Shown: piece by piece, positions 11,388 to 20,837 of the stretch
How positions within the stretch are numbered: position 1 is the first letter of the stretch
Layout of the letters: each line of letters starts with the position of its first letter
Assembly (NCBI RefSeq): GCF_018729255.1
Contig: NZ_CP076060.1
Span: forward strand, 2,418,001 to 2,482,000
Length of the DNA stretch: 64,000 nt
Source: Cupriavidus sp. EM10
Lineage (GTDB): Bacteria > Pseudomonadota > Gammaproteobacteria > Burkholderiales > Burkholderiaceae
Direction of reading: 5' to 3'
Notes under the pieces: generated by a model
Told to the model about the DNA's origin: nothing
Seen by the model: only the letters and a program-made list of their open reading frames with translations
Databases searched by the model: none
Program-made: the position numbers and the translations under genes

Positions 11388-12157
11388 TGGCCCAGCGCGG
11401 TTTGCGCGCGCTGCAGCCATTCGCGATTATGTTCGCGGGCATGGCGCGGCCAGTGGCGCGCGTCATGAACGATTTCGGAATACAGCGACTTCGCGCGTTC
11501 GCGGTCGGCCGCCTCGGGCTGCCTGGCCAGCCAGTCGGCAAACAGGCAGCGCGCGGCCACGTCGCTGGCATTGGTCAGCGCCCGCTCGAAGGCGTCGCGC
11601 GTGCCGGGCGCACCCTGCGCGGCCAGTGCCTGGGCATACAGCAGCGACGGATCGGATTGGTCGCGGGCGCGTGGATTGCCCGCAAACAGCTTTTCCAGCG
11701 TGGCCTGCGCTTCCGCATGACGGCCCGTGGCCAATTGCGCGCGAGCCAGTCCTTCCAGCAGCGCCGGGTCCGATGCGAACGGGCCGTTGGCCGCCGCCTC
11801 GTAGTGCTGCAGCGCCTCGGCCGGGTTGCCCGCGTCGAGCAGCGCGGCGCCCAGGCGCATGCGGTGATCGACGGTGGGCGCGCGGTCGAAGGCCTGGCGC
11901 GCCTCGCGCACGGCCCGGCCAGGGTCGACGATCTGGTTGATGGCGCGCTTGGCCACCTGCGCGCCGCGCGACTGGCGCAGGCCGGGCAGGTAGATGGCAA
12001 AGAAATAGACGATGCTGCCGAGCCCCGGGAACAGGAACAGCAACAGCAGCCAGTACATGTTCTGGTGGGTACGGACGGCATGCACGGCAAAGAAGATCGC
12101 CACGATGACATGCAGCCCAATGCCGCCAATACCGCCGAGACCAAGGGAAGACAACAT
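11384..12157 (-). CDS. Membrane-anchored tetratricopeptide-repeat protein
   Basis: 257 residues. Two hydrophobic helices occupy about residues 10-24 and 35-55, and the rest is soluble helical repeats of TPR type (AEALQHYEAAANG, LEGLARAQLATGRHAEAQ). The N-terminus resembles small cardiolipin-synthase-N-type membrane hairpins. Function unknown; TPR domains usually bind partner proteins. It is translationally coupled to the spermidine-synthase-like gene. Confidence 0.7.
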   Translation of the reverse strand: MLSSLGLGGIGGIGLHVIVAIFFAVHAVRTHQNMYWLLLLFLFPGLGSIVYFFAIYLPGLRQSRGAQVAKRAINQIVDPGRAVREARQAFDRAPTVDHRMRLGAALLDAGNPAEALQHYEAAANGPFASDPALLEGLARAQLATGRHAEAQATLEKLFAGNPRARDQSDPSLLYAQALAAQGAPGTRDAFERALTNASDVAARCLFADWLARQPEAADRERAKSLYSEIVHDARHWPRHAREHNREWLQRAQTALGQ

Positions 12158-12303
12158 GGGAATCCAGTAAGGTGCGGGGTGTCCGAAAAGCCGGACAGCC
12201 GCGATTGTGACAGATGACGGTCAGACCGCGCCCGCATCGCTAAAGTTTTCGCGGCAATCGACCGAAGAAGGATGTGGGCTCTCTCTTCGATCTGACTCCA
12301 ACC

Positions 12304-12816
12304 ATGACATCCATCAGCAGCGTTACACCCCAGGTCCTGGTGGCCAGTGACGCGACGGTCACCAATACCCGTCGCTTCACCCAGGCCACGGACGGCACCA
12401 CCACGCAAACGGCCGACGGCCAGACCACCGGCTCGGCCGCAGCCAGCTCGGGCTCGACCTCCACCTCTTCCGCAGACGCCGGCGGCCGCATCGCCGGCCC
12501 GGCCGGCGCCGGCAAGACTGGCGGAGCGGGCGGCGCCGACAGCAGCAGCAGCGAAGACACCGAATCGGTCGTCATCAAGGCCCTGAAGCAGCAGATCGAG
12601 GCGCTGCAGAAGCAACTGGCCGCGCAGATGGCCCAATTGCAGGCGGCCCAGGCCGCCCCGGGCGACGACCAGACCAAGACCAGCACGGTTGCCACGCTGC
12701 AAGCCGGCGTGACCGCCACCCAGGCCGCGCTGTCCGAAGCCATGGCCAAACTCTCGGAGGCCTACCAGGAAGCCACGGGCAGCAGCACCGGCAACATCGT
12801 CAACACGACGGCCTGA
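12304..12816 (+). CDS. FlxA-like family protein
   Basis: 170 residues. The first half is Ser/Thr/Gly/Ala-rich and probably disordered; residues 95-125 form a coiled coil with IKALKQQIEALQKQLAAQM, the signature of FlxA-like proteins, which in enterobacteria are associated with the flagellar regulon. No flagellar genes are nearby. The ATG at 12304 (MTSISSV) is chosen; a GTG at 12274 lies too close to its purine-rich AAGAAGGA stretch. A hairpin (12853-12882) follows the stop. Confidence 0.65.
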   Translation: MTSISSVTPQVLVASDATVTNTRRFTQATDGTTTQTADGQTTGSAAASSGSTSTSSADAGGRIAGPAGAGKTGGAGGADSSSSEDTESVVIKALKQQIEALQKQLAAQMAQLQAAQAAPGDDQTKTSTVATLQAGVTATQAALSEAMAKLSEAYQEATGSSTGNIVNTTA

Positions 12817-12892
12817 GCCGGCGGTCACTTTTCTCTTTTCGAGAGGCCTGACGTCCGGGCCGGACCTTGCTCCCGGCCGGACGCTCTTCCAT

Positions 12893-12932
12893 CCCCGCCC
12901 CCGCCCCCGCCCCCGCCCCCCGCCCCCGCCCC
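12893..12932. repeat. C-rich microsatellite (CCCCCG repeats)
   Basis: About 40 bases of tandem CCCCCG units between the FlxA-like gene and the ArsR gene. On the minus strand this is six or more G-runs separated by single C residues, a pattern able to form a G-quadruplex. Such tracts are also prone to length variation and sequencing error. Confidence 0.8.
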
Positions 12933-12958
12933 TTCAGTTGTAACATCCCTTGCCCTTC

Positions 12959-12978
12959 ATTTAACCAATGCGTTAAAT
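12959..12978. promoter_or_regulatory. Palindromic operator of the ArsR-type gene
   Basis: ATTTAAC and GTTAAAT flank a CAATGC spacer, an inverted repeat ending six bases before the ArsR-type start codon. Position and symmetry fit autorepression. Confidence 0.6.
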
Positions 12979-12984
12979 GACGAC

Positions 12985-13356
12985 ATGCCGAATCCCAACG
13001 ACACCGATCCGCTTTCGTCCGTCTTCGCCGCACTGGCCGACCCTACGCGGCGCGCGATTCTGGCGCGGCTGGCCGAAGGCGAGGCGCCGGTCAGCGAGCT
13101 GGCGCGGCCGTTCGACATGTCGGCCCCGGCCATCTCGCGGCACTTGCGCGTGCTGGCCGATGCAGGGCTGATCGAGCGCGAGGTCAATGCTCGCTGGCGC
13201 ATTTGCCATCTGCGGCCCGGCGCGCTGCGTGATGCGCATGGCTGGCTGGAGGCGTATCGCCGGCACTGGGAAGACAACCTCGACAGGCTGGTGGCCTTTG
13301 TCGAGCAGGCGCAATCCGACACCGATGTCATATCGAAGCAGGGGAACAAGTCATGA
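12985..13356 (+). CDS. ArsR-family winged-helix repressor
   Basis: 123 residues, a normal size for ArsR/SmtB repressors. The segment FAALADPTRRAILARL and the recognition helix region MSAPAISRHLRVLADAGLI are typical. No metal-binding cysteine pair is present, so it is of the non-metal type usually paired with an SRPBCC protein. Its stop overlaps the start of the next gene (ATGA at 13353-13356), so the two are co-translated. An inverted repeat lies directly upstream. Confidence 0.88.
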   Translation: MPNPNDTDPLSSVFAALADPTRRAILARLAEGEAPVSELARPFDMSAPAISRHLRVLADAGLIEREVNARWRICHLRPGALRDAHGWLEAYRRHWEDNLDRLVAFVEQAQSDTDVISKQGNKS

Positions 13357-14438
13357 GCGAAGCCGCGACCTTTCATCTGGAAATGACCCGTCAGATCCGC
13401 GCGCCGCGCGAGCGCGTGTTCGATGCCTTTACCGACCAGGCCGCGCTGGCCAGCTGGCATTGCCCGCGCGGCATGAGCGTGGTCGAAGCCCGCGCCGACG
13501 CCCGGGTGGGCGGCACGTACCGGCTTGTGATCGGCGCCCGCGATGGCGAGAAGCACATCGTCAACGGCGAATACCAGACACTCGACCGCGCCAATTTCCT
13601 GGCCTACACATGGGAATGGGAAGGTGGCGCGGAACTGCCGCCCGGCATGCGCACGCTAATCGAGGTGACCCTGACCGACAAGGACGGCGGCACCCACATG
13701 CATATGCGCCACAGCGGCTTCCCCGATGCGGCGATGCGCGATGCGCACGTCACCGGCTGGCAGTCGGTGTTCAACAACCTGCTGGACTACCTGGACCCCG
13801 AAGGCAGCGCCGCCACGCTGACCATCTACGGCGATGGCCGCAGCACCTATGTGCGCACGGTGCGGCTGGCGCTGGAGGAAAAGGGGCTGCGCTACACGCT
13901 GGACCCGCTGACGCCGCGCGACGACGCCCTGGTTGCCCACAACCCGTTCGGACGCATCCCGGCCTTCGCCGATGGTCCGATCGAGTTCTACGAAACCCGG
14001 GCGATCCTGAGCTATATCAACGACGTCTTCGGCGGCACCAGCTTGGTTCCACAGACCGGCCCCACCGCCCGCGCACGATGCGAGCAGTGGATCAGCCTCA
14101 TCAACTGCCACGCCTACGACACCATGGTGCGTCGCTACGTGCTGCAGTACGTGTTCCCGAAGGGCGAGAACGGCCAGCCCGACCGCCAGACCATCGACGC
14201 TGCCGTGCCAGAAATGGAGAAACAGCTAGACGTGCTGGAGCAGGCGTACGGCGGCAGGGATTTCCTGGTAGGCAATGCGCTGTCGATGGCGGACCTGTTT
14301 CTGGCGCCAATCGTCGAGTATCTGGGGATGTTTCCGGAAAGCCAGGCCCTGCTGGAAACGCGGCCCAATATCCGGCGCGGCCATGCGGTCATGCGTGCGC
14401 GGCCGAGCTACGCGGCGACGCAGCCGAAATTCGACTGA
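13353..14438 (+). CDS. SRPBCC (AHSA1) - glutathione S-transferase fusion protein
   Basis: 361 residues in two parts. Residues 1-150 are an AHSA1-type SRPBCC domain (RQIRAPRERVFDAFTDQA, then LASWHCP). Residues about 152-361 are a complete GST: a thioredoxin-like N-terminal domain (LTIYGDGRSTYVRTVRLAL, with NPFGRIPAF and FYETRAILSYI) and a helical C-terminal domain (FLVGNALSMADLFLAP). AHSA1 proteins encoded beside ArsR repressors are common; fusion with GST is not. The reading frame is continuous with no repeat or stop at the joint. It suggests a ligand-binding domain coupled to glutathione chemistry; substrate unknown. Confidence 0.85.
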   Translation: MSEAATFHLEMTRQIRAPRERVFDAFTDQAALASWHCPRGMSVVEARADARVGGTYRLVIGARDGEKHIVNGEYQTLDRANFLAYTWEWEGGAELPPGMRTLIEVTLTDKDGGTHMHMRHSGFPDAAMRDAHVTGWQSVFNNLLDYLDPEGSAATLTIYGDGRSTYVRTVRLALEEKGLRYTLDPLTPRDDALVAHNPFGRIPAFADGPIEFYETRAILSYINDVFGGTSLVPQTGPTARARCEQWISLINCHAYDTMVRRYVLQYVFPKGENGQPDRQTIDAAVPEMEKQLDVLEQAYGGRDFLVGNALSMADLFLAPIVEYLGMFPESQALLETRPNIRRGHAVMRARPSYAATQPKFD

Positions 14439-14933
14439 TCAGGCCAGCCACTCCCGCAGCGCCTGCCACGCAATCAGCTTTTCCGCATAGGCCAGCGTAT
14501 AGGCCGGGCTGCTGGATGGCAGTTTTACGATGGCGTGCTGGTCCGCGTGTTCGCCGAGGGTCTTTTCTCCGATCTTTGCCGCCGTGCCGCCGTTGAAGGC
14601 AATCGCCCGCAGCTTCGGCAGGGTGGCAATCAGGCCGATCAGGTCGTTGCCCTGGTGATCGCGGATGCTGCTGTCGAGGCTGCCCTCGCGGCGCGCTTCG
14701 GCCACGACATCCCACAGGCCCACGCGGTGCTTGCGTAGCGTGGACAGCCGCTGTTCATAGTCGAGCGCGACCAGGTCGACGCCGAGCACGTCGCCCATCA
14801 GGTGCCAGAAACGGTTCTGCTTGTGCGCGTAGTACTGCGATTGCGCCAGGGACACTTCGCCCGGCAGGCTGCCGAGCACCAGCACGCGGGTGTGCTGGTC
14901 GACGACCGGGGGGAAGCTGCGTTTGGTGGTCAT
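14439..14933 (-). CDS. DNA-deoxyinosine glycosylase (UDG family 6 type)
   Basis: 164 residues of the uracil-DNA-glycosylase superfamily. GSLPGEVSLAQSQYYAH followed by NRFW is the signature of the hypoxanthine (deoxyinosine) DNA glycosylase branch, which starts base-excision repair of deaminated adenine. A second motif near the C-terminus (KLPSSSPAYTL) is the expected DNA-binding loop. The stop is directly next to the stop of the convergent fusion gene. Confidence 0.85.
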   Translation of the reverse strand: MTTKRSFPPVVDQHTRVLVLGSLPGEVSLAQSQYYAHKQNRFWHLMGDVLGVDLVALDYEQRLSTLRKHRVGLWDVVAEARREGSLDSSIRDHQGNDLIGLIATLPKLRAIAFNGGTAAKIGEKTLGEHADQHAIVKLPSSSPAYTLAYAEKLIAWQALREWLA

Positions 14934-14960
14934 CGGATTGCGGGTGGTTGGGAGGCTTTG

Positions 14961-15064
14961 CCCTCACCCCCGCCCCTCTCCCGGAGGAGAGGGGCGAACA
15001 CCACGGGACATCAAATGCCTCGGTTTTGCTCCCCTCTCCCAATGGGAGAGGGCCGGGGGTGGGG
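14961..15064. repeat. Extragenic palindrome pair (REP site 2)
   Basis: Two hairpins of the CTCCCCTCTCCC family in opposite orientation, separated by about 30 bases, with outer arms CCCTCACCCCC and GGGGGTGGGG that also pair with each other. It lies between two co-directional minus-strand genes (htpG downstream, glycosylase upstream of nothing else). Confidence 0.8.
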
Positions 15065-15092
15065 CCAGCATTTCAAGTAGCGATATCGCGCC

Positions 15093-16994
15093 TCAGGCCA
15101 GCAGCCGGTTCACCCGTGCCACATAGGCCGCCGGATCTTCCAGCATGCCGCCCTCGGCCAGCAGGGCCTGGTCGAACAGCACGCGCACGCGGTCGCTGAA
15201 GCCATCGCCCTCGGGCTGGTCGCGCAGCTTCTTCACCAGCGCGTGCTCGGGGTTCAGTTCCAGGATCGGCTGGGCGTCGGGCGCCTTCTGGCCGGCCTGC
15301 TTCAGCAGGCGCTGCAGATAGCCGCTCATGTCGCCCTCGTCCGACACCAGGCACGAAGCCGAATCTGTCAGGCGCAGCGTCACGCGCACGTCCTTGGCCT
15401 GGCCTTCGAGCACGGCCTTGGCGCGCTCCACCACGTCCTTCCATTCGGTGGACGCCTTTTCCTGCTCTGCCTTCTCGGCTTCGTCGGCCAACGCGCCCAG
15501 GTCCAGGTCGCCACGGGCCACGGACACCAGTTCCTTGCCCTCGAAGTCGTGCAGGTACGACAGCATCCATTCGTCGACGCGGTCGGTCAGCAGCACCACT
15601 TCGATGCCCTTCTTGCGGAACACCTCAAGGTGCGGGCTCGACTTGGCCGGCGCCCAGGCATCGGCCGTGACGTAGTAGATCTTGTCCTGGCCTTCCTTCA
15701 TGCGGCCCACGTACTCGGCCAGCGACACCGACTGCTCGGCCGTGTCGTTGTGCGTCGTGGCAAAGCGCAACAGTTTGGCGATACGCCCGGCGTTGGCGTG
15801 GTCCTCGCCCATGCCTTCCTTGAGCACCTGGCCGAACTGTTCCCAGAACGTCTTGTACTTGGCGCGGTCGGCTTCGTCGTCGCTATCGGCCAGCGTCTCC
15901 AGCATCGACAGCACGCGCTTGGTGCAGCCTTCGCGGATGGCCTTCACGTCGCGGCTTTCCTGCAGCAGTTCGCGCGATACGTTCAGCGGCAGGTCCGCCG
16001 AATCCACTACGCCCTTGACCCAGCGCAGGTACGACGGCAGCAGCTGGTCGGCGTCGTCCATGATGAACACGCGCTTGACGTACAGCTTCAGGCCGGCCTT
16101 GCGGTTGCGGTCCCACAGGTCGAACGGCGCGCGGGCCGGGATGTACAGCAGCTGCGTGTATTCGCTGCGGCCCTCCACGCGGTTGTGCGTCCAGGCCAGC
16201 GGCGCGTCGTGGTCGTGGGCGATGTGCTGGTAGAACGCCTGGTACTGCTCGTCGGTGATGTCGGACTTGCTGCGCGTCCACAGCGCGCTGGCCTGGTTCA
16301 CGCTCTCCCACTCGCCGGTCAGCTTCTGCTGCTGGGCCTCGGCATCCCATTCTTCCTTGGGCATGCGGATCGGCAGCGAGATATGGTCCGAGTACTTGCG
16401 GATGATGTGCTGCAGGCGGTACGACGACAGGAAATCGTCCTCGCCTTCGCGCAGATGCAGCGTGATCGTGGTGCCGCGCTCGGCGCGGTCGATCGCGTCA
16501 ATCGTGAATTCGCCATCGCCGGCGCTTTCCCAGCGCACGGCCTCGCTGGCGGCCAGGCCGGCGCGGCGCGTTTCCACAGTGACCTTGTCGGCGACGATAA
16601 ACGCCGAATAGAAGCCCACGCCGAACTGGCCGATCAGCGCGGCGTCCTTCTGCTGGTCGCCCGACAGCTGCTGGAAGAATTCCTTGGTGCCCGACCGGGC
16701 GATGGTGCCCAGGTTGCGGATCGCCTCGTCGCGGCTCATGCCGATGCCGTTGTCGGTGATCTTCAGGGTGCGGGAGGCCGGGTCGGCCTCGATGCGGATC
16801 GCCAGGTCGGCGTCGTTCTCGAGCAGGGCCGGATTGGCGATCGCCTCGAAGCGCAGCTTGTCGGTGGCGTCCGAAGCGTTCGAAACCAGCTCGCGCAGGA
16901 AGATTTCCTTGTTGCTGTACAGCGAGTGGATCATCAGGTGCAGCAACTGCTTCACTTCCGCCTGGAAGCTCATCGTTTCGTGCGGTGCGGTCAT
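15093..16994 (-). CDS. htpG: Chaperone HtpG (Hsp90)
   Basis: 633-residue bacterial Hsp90, an ATP-driven cytosolic chaperone. The GHKL nucleotide-binding motifs are seen: [26 protein letters not shown] and [11 protein letters not shown], followed by the middle domain and a dimerisation domain. A strong ribosome-binding site (GAGGAG) precedes the ATG at 16994. No sigma-32 promoter was identified by eye. Confidence 0.97.
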   Translation of the reverse strand: MTAPHETMSFQAEVKQLLHLMIHSLYSNKEIFLRELVSNASDATDKLRFEAIANPALLENDADLAIRIEADPASRTLKITDNGIGMSRDEAIRNLGTIARSGTKEFFQQLSGDQQKDAALIGQFGVGFYSAFIVADKVTVETRRAGLAASEAVRWESAGDGEFTIDAIDRAERGTTITLHLREGEDDFLSSYRLQHIIRKYSDHISLPIRMPKEEWDAEAQQQKLTGEWESVNQASALWTRSKSDITDEQYQAFYQHIAHDHDAPLAWTHNRVEGRSEYTQLLYIPARAPFDLWDRNRKAGLKLYVKRVFIMDDADQLLPSYLRWVKGVVDSADLPLNVSRELLQESRDVKAIREGCTKRVLSMLETLADSDDEADRAKYKTFWEQFGQVLKEGMGEDHANAGRIAKLLRFATTHNDTAEQSVSLAEYVGRMKEGQDKIYYVTADAWAPAKSSPHLEVFRKKGIEVVLLTDRVDEWMLSYLHDFEGKELVSVARGDLDLGALADEAEKAEQEKASTEWKDVVERAKAVLEGQAKDVRVTLRLTDSASCLVSDEGDMSGYLQRLLKQAGQKAPDAQPILELNPEHALVKKLRDQPEGDGFSDRVRVLFDQALLAEGGMLEDPAAYVARVNRLLA

Positions 16995-17124
16995 GGTTCT
17001 CCTCTTAAAACGGATCTAAGCGCAAGGTGCCCTGCCCCGTGCGTCCGGAGCGGGATCGATGGCGCAGGAAATAGGGACGGGACGGGCCGATTTCAAGGCC
17101 CCGACCCCAGGCTCGGGTGCCGAC

Positions 17125-18663
17125 TCAGGTACCAGAGCTGGCCGGCAGGCCCGACAGGCGCTCCATCTGGCCGGCCAGGAAGCGCAGCATGCCCGGATCG
17201 CTGCTGCTGGCCACGTTGAAGCGGGTCCAGGTCGACGGCATCTGCGACGGCGAGAACAGGCTGCCCGGGGCGAACAGATACCCTTCCTCGTGGCCGGCCG
17301 TAGCAATCACATTGGTATCCACGCCGGTATCGGCCCACAGGTACATGCCGGCCACCTGCCCGGGGAAGATGCGCAGGCCCAGCCGCTCCAGCTGCTCGCG
17401 CGTTTCGTCGCGGGCGCGGTCCAGCCGCACCCGAACGCGCTCGGTGTGCTTGCGGTAATGCCCCTCGGTCAGCACCTTGTAGACCACGCGTTCGTTGATT
17501 TCCGGCGTGGCCATGCCCGTCACCAGCTTGCTGTCGGTCAATGTCACGGCCAGTTCCGGGCTGGCGGCGATATAGCCCACGCGCAGGTTGGCGGCCAGCG
17601 TCTTGGAAAAACTGCCCAGGTAGATCACCCGCTTGAGCTGGTCCAGGCTGGCCAGCCGCGTGGCCGCATGGCCGGGCGGGCAGAGGTCGCAATAAATATC
17701 GTCCTCGACGATCGTGAAGCCGTACTGCTCGGCCAGTTGCAGCAGCCGGAACGCCCGCGCGGCGGACAGCGACGTGCCCGTGGGGTTGTGCAGCACCGAA
17801 TTGACCACCACCAGCTTGGGCTTGTGCGCCTGCGCGATGCGCTCCAGGGCCTCCAGGTCGGGGCCGTCGGCCGTGTAGGGCACGCCGATCACGTTGGCAC
17901 CCTGCGTGGCAAAGCGGGCAAACATCACGAACCAGGCCGGATCGCCCACAACCACCGTATCGCCCGGATGCAGGAACTGGCGCGCGATCAGGTCGAAGGC
18001 CTGGGTGATGCCCGACGTCATCACGATCTGCTCGGGCGTGACGCCGATTTCCAGTTCCTCCAGCCGCGTGCGCAACTGCTGCCGCAGCGGCAGGAAGCCC
18101 ATCGGCGTGCCGCTGGCCAGGAAATGGCCGCCGGGCTGCCGCCCCAGGCTGCGCATGGCGCCCGACAGCAATTCGCCATCGAGCCATTCGGTGGGCAGGA
18201 ATCCCCAGCCCGGCGCCTTGTGGCTCTCGGCGGAATGGAACATGCTGCGCAGCAGCCACGTGACATCGACATTGCGGATGGCCGGCGAGGCCAGCGGCGC
18301 CGCCACGGACGGATGGGGCACGCGGTCGCGCACATAGAACCCCGAGCCGCGCCGCGATTCCAGATAGCCCAGCGCCACCAGGCGCTCGTAGGCTTCGACC
18401 ACGGTAAAGCGCGAAATCCCCTTTTCCGATGCCAGCTGGCGGATCGACGGCATGCGCATCCCGGCCCGGAACACCCGCTCGTCGATGCGCAGCCGCGCCC
18501 ATTCGGTCAGCTGTTCGACCAGCGTCATCTGGGCGGACGGGATCGGGTCGGGCAACTGGGGATGGCCGGCCGCCGGCATCACCAGGCGCAACGGCCGCGT
18601 GCCGGTGGATGTGGCATTGACATTACGATCATTGCCGCCCCGATGCTTCTGATGGCCGTCCAT
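17125..18663 (-). CDS. MocR-type transcriptional regulator (GntR HTH + aminotransferase domain)
   Basis: 512 residues. Residues about 45-115 are a GntR winged helix (LRIDERVFRAGMRMPSIRQL, GISRFTVVEAYERL); the remainder is a fold-type I PLP domain with the cofactor lysine in LGSFSKTLAANLR and a HNPTGTSLS loop. MocR proteins sense PLP or a related amine and control genes nearby. The start at 18663 has GGGAG upstream; the frame is open further upstream, but that part crosses the divergent gene. Three ACTGTA copies upstream are likely its binding sites. Confidence 0.88.
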   Translation of the reverse strand: MDGHQKHRGGNDRNVNATSTGTRPLRLVMPAAGHPQLPDPIPSAQMTLVEQLTEWARLRIDERVFRAGMRMPSIRQLASEKGISRFTVVEAYERLVALGYLESRRGSGFYVRDRVPHPSVAAPLASPAIRNVDVTWLLRSMFHSAESHKAPGWGFLPTEWLDGELLSGAMRSLGRQPGGHFLASGTPMGFLPLRQQLRTRLEELEIGVTPEQIVMTSGITQAFDLIARQFLHPGDTVVVGDPAWFVMFARFATQGANVIGVPYTADGPDLEALERIAQAHKPKLVVVNSVLHNPTGTSLSAARAFRLLQLAEQYGFTIVEDDIYCDLCPPGHAATRLASLDQLKRVIYLGSFSKTLAANLRVGYIAASPELAVTLTDSKLVTGMATPEINERVVYKVLTEGHYRKHTERVRVRLDRARDETREQLERLGLRIFPGQVAGMYLWADTGVDTNVIATAGHEEGYLFAPGSLFSPSQMPSTWTRFNVASSSDPGMLRFLAGQMERLSGLPASSGT

Positions 18664-18677
18664 GTGGCGCTCCCGCA

Positions 18678-18722
18678 ACTGTACTGAAGACGATTTGCTC
18701 AACTGTATCGGTACTGTACCGA
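18678..18722. promoter_or_regulatory. Repeated ACTGTA motif, likely MocR operator
   Basis: ACTGTA occurs at 18678, 18702 and 18713, all on the plus strand, between the divergent MocR and VOC genes; the last copy sits within the palindrome TCGGTACTGTACCGA (18708-18722). Direct repeats of this kind are the usual binding sites of MocR dimers. Confidence 0.55.
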
Positions 18723-18747
18723 CAAGCTTGACTACCATCAACCAACG

Positions 18748-19422
18748 ATGAAACTTGCCATTGACCACCTCGTGATTGCCGCCCCGATCTGGAGTCGGGC
18801 AGCAGGCATGTCGCCGACCTGCTCGGCGTGGCCCGCAAGGCGGCGGCGCCCACCCGCGCATGGGCACGCACAACCGCGTACTCGGCCTGTTCGGCGGGAT
18901 GTACCTCGAAGTGATCGCGATCGACCCCGCCGCCCCGGCGCCCGATCGGCCGCGCTGGTTTGGCCTGGACACCGACCTGATGCAGCAGCGCCTGCGCGAT
19001 GGCCCATTCCTGGCGCACTGGGCCGCCCGCGTGGAGCGCCCCGCCGACCTGTCGCGCTGGCAAGCCCAGTATCCGGACCGCATCGCCCGGCCATCCCGAT
19101 GGATCGCGGCGCGCTGCACTGGCGCCTGACCGTGCCCGACGACGGCAGCCTGCCCGCATGGCATGGCGAGGCGGCCAGCGCCGGCGACGGCCTGTTTCCG
19201 ACGCTGATCCAGTGGGACGTGGCCAACCATCCCGGCATCAGCTTGCCGCGTCAGGACCTGGCGCTGCGCCGGCTGCGCGGCCGGCATCCGCATGCGGAAC
19301 TGCTGCGGCAGGGCCTGGCATGGCTGGGCGCCGCCGACCTGATCGAGATCGAACAATCCGATGGGCCGCCGCAGCTGACGGCCGATATCGACACCCCAGC
19401 GGGCACCAAGACCCTGCGCTGA
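18748..19422 (+). CDS. VOC / glyoxalase-like protein, frame broken three times
   Basis: The product reads clearly as a glyoxalase-like (PF13468-type) protein starting [13 protein letters not shown], with [21 protein letters not shown] and a C-terminal [14 protein letters not shown]. The frame changes near 18786 (CCGATC where CCGGATC is expected), 18832 (GCCCGC for GCCCCGC) and 19086 (GCCCGG for GCCCCGG). Adding one base at each break gives a continuous 225-codon gene. Either a pseudogene or, more likely given the same pattern in nine other genes, sequence error. Ligand unknown. Confidence 0.6.
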   Translation: MKLAIDHLVIAAPIWSRAAGMSPTCSAWPARRRRPPAHGHAQPRTRPVRRDVPRSDRDRPRRPGARSAALVWPGHRPDAAAPARWPIPGALGRPRGAPRRPVALASPVSGPHRPAIPMDRGALHWRLTVPDDGSLPAWHGEAASAGDGLFPTLIQWDVANHPGISLPRQDLALRRLRGRHPHAELLRQGLAWLGAADLIEIEQSDGPPQLTADIDTPAGTKTLR

Positions 19423-19456
19423 CCCACAACACAGAACCATCCAAAGGAGTCCCCCG

Positions 19457-20185
19457 ATGTCTGCCACCACCGCCAAACGCTTCGACGACGACGCGTATCT
19501 CGACCACTGCCAGGCCACCGTGGTGGCGGTGAGCGACGCGGGCATCGAGCTGGACCAGACCGTCTGCTACGCGCGCAGCGGCGGCCAGGCCGGCGACACC
19601 GGCACGCTGACCACCGCCGATGGCCGCGTGGTGATGCTGGCGGACACGGTCTATGCCGATGACCGCACCCGCATCCTGCACGTGCCGGCTGCCGATGTTG
19701 CGCCCGATATGCCTGCGCTGGCCGTGGGCGACCGCGTCGAAGTCAGGATCGACTGGGCACGCCGCCACCGGCTCATGCGCCTGCATACGTGCCTGCACCT
19801 GCTGGGGTCCCTGATCCCGGTGCCGGTCACGGGCTGCGGCATCTCGCCCGATTCGGCGCGCATCGACTTCGACCTGCCCGAATCCACGCTCGACAAGGCC
19901 GTGCTGAACGAACAGCTCAACGCGCTGATCGACGCGAAGACACCGGTCAATATCGACCGCATCACGCCCGAGCAACTGGCCGCCCAGCCCGACCTGGTGC
20001 GCACCGTGGGCGCCGCGCCGCCGGCCGGCACGTCGACCATCCGCATCGTGGAGATCCCCGGCGTGGACCGCCAGCCCTGCGGCGGCACGCATGTGGCCAA
20101 TACCGGCGAGATCGGCGCGATGATCGTGACCAAGATCGAGAAGAAGAGCCGCACTAACCGGCGCGTGGTCGTCAACTTCGCATGA
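19457..20185 (+). CDS. Trans-acting alanyl-tRNA editing protein (AlaX type)
   Basis: 242 residues related to the editing domain of alanyl-tRNA synthetase; the family hydrolyses Ser-tRNA(Ala) or Gly-tRNA(Ala). The zinc ligands are visible: His110 and His114 in LHTCLHLL, and Cys207 and His211 in CGGTH. ARSGGQAGDTG near residue 40 is the conserved substrate loop. The ribosome-binding site AAGGAG lies 10 bases upstream. The stop overlaps the start of the LysE gene (ATGA). Confidence 0.88.
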   Translation: MSATTAKRFDDDAYLDHCQATVVAVSDAGIELDQTVCYARSGGQAGDTGTLTTADGRVVMLADTVYADDRTRILHVPAADVAPDMPALAVGDRVEVRIDWARRHRLMRLHTCLHLLGSLIPVPVTGCGISPDSARIDFDLPESTLDKAVLNEQLNALIDAKTPVNIDRITPEQLAAQPDLVRTVGAAPPAGTSTIRIVEIPGVDRQPCGGTHVANTGEIGAMIVTKIEKKSRTNRRVVVNFA

Positions 20186-20820
20186 GCGGCATGGAAACCT
20201 GGCTGACGGGCCTGACGATGGCCCAGTTCCTGGCATTGGTGACGCTGCTGGCCGTGGGCGCCTTCACGCCCGGCCCGAACACCACGGTAGCGGCGGTGAC
20301 CGGCGCCAACTTCGGCCTGCGCGCCACGCTGCCGCATTGCGTGGGCGTATCGGTCGGCTTTGCCAGCATCATCGCGCTGTGCGCCACGGGCGTGGGCGCG
20401 CTGATCCTGGCCAGCCCCATGCTGGCGGCGGTCATCCGCGTGGCCGGCGTGTTGTACCTGCTGTGGCTGGCGTTTCGCATTGCGCGCAGCACGTCGCTGG
20501 CCGAAAAGAACGTGCTCAAGCCGATGAACTTCTGGCAGTCCGTAGCCATGCAGTTCGCCAATATCAAGGCGTGGATGCTGGCGCTGGCCGTGGCCGCCTC
20601 GTATATGGATGGCGCGCCGTCGCTGGCCCATCGCGTGGCGCTGGTCAGCACGCTGTTCGCCACGTTCGGCTTCTTCAGCAATGGCGCGTACGGCATGCTG
20701 GGCGCGTCGCTGCGACAGTGGCTGATGCACGGCAACCGCGTGCGCTGGTTCAACGGCACGATGGGGCTGGCGCTGGCCGCCACGGCCGTATGGATCGCCA
20801 TCGCCGGCCAGCCGCACTGA
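20182..20820 (+). CDS. LysE/RhtB-family amino-acid exporter
   Basis: 212-residue inner-membrane protein with about six hydrophobic helices and the family motif TPGPNTTVAAVTGANFG near residue 30. LysE/RhtB proteins export amino acids or related metabolites. It overlaps the AlaX gene by four bases, so the two are coupled. Confidence 0.88.
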   Translation: MSGMETWLTGLTMAQFLALVTLLAVGAFTPGPNTTVAAVTGANFGLRATLPHCVGVSVGFASIIALCATGVGALILASPMLAAVIRVAGVLYLLWLAFRIARSTSLAEKNVLKPMNFWQSVAMQFANIKAWMLALAVAASYMDGAPSLAHRVALVSTLFATFGFFSNGAYGMLGASLRQWLMHGNRVRWFNGTMGLALAATAVWIAIAGQPH

Positions 20821-20837
20821 ACCGGCCCGACATCGTC

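Noticed and set aside
12272..12295. ATG-started seven-codon frame before the FlxA-like gene
   Set aside because: It has a purine-rich stretch close upstream, but nothing else suggests a leader peptide.
17125..19545. An 806-codon minus-strand frame
   Set aside because: Only the part from 18663 down is the MocR protein; the upstream extension is the shadow of the VOC gene and crosses the operator region.
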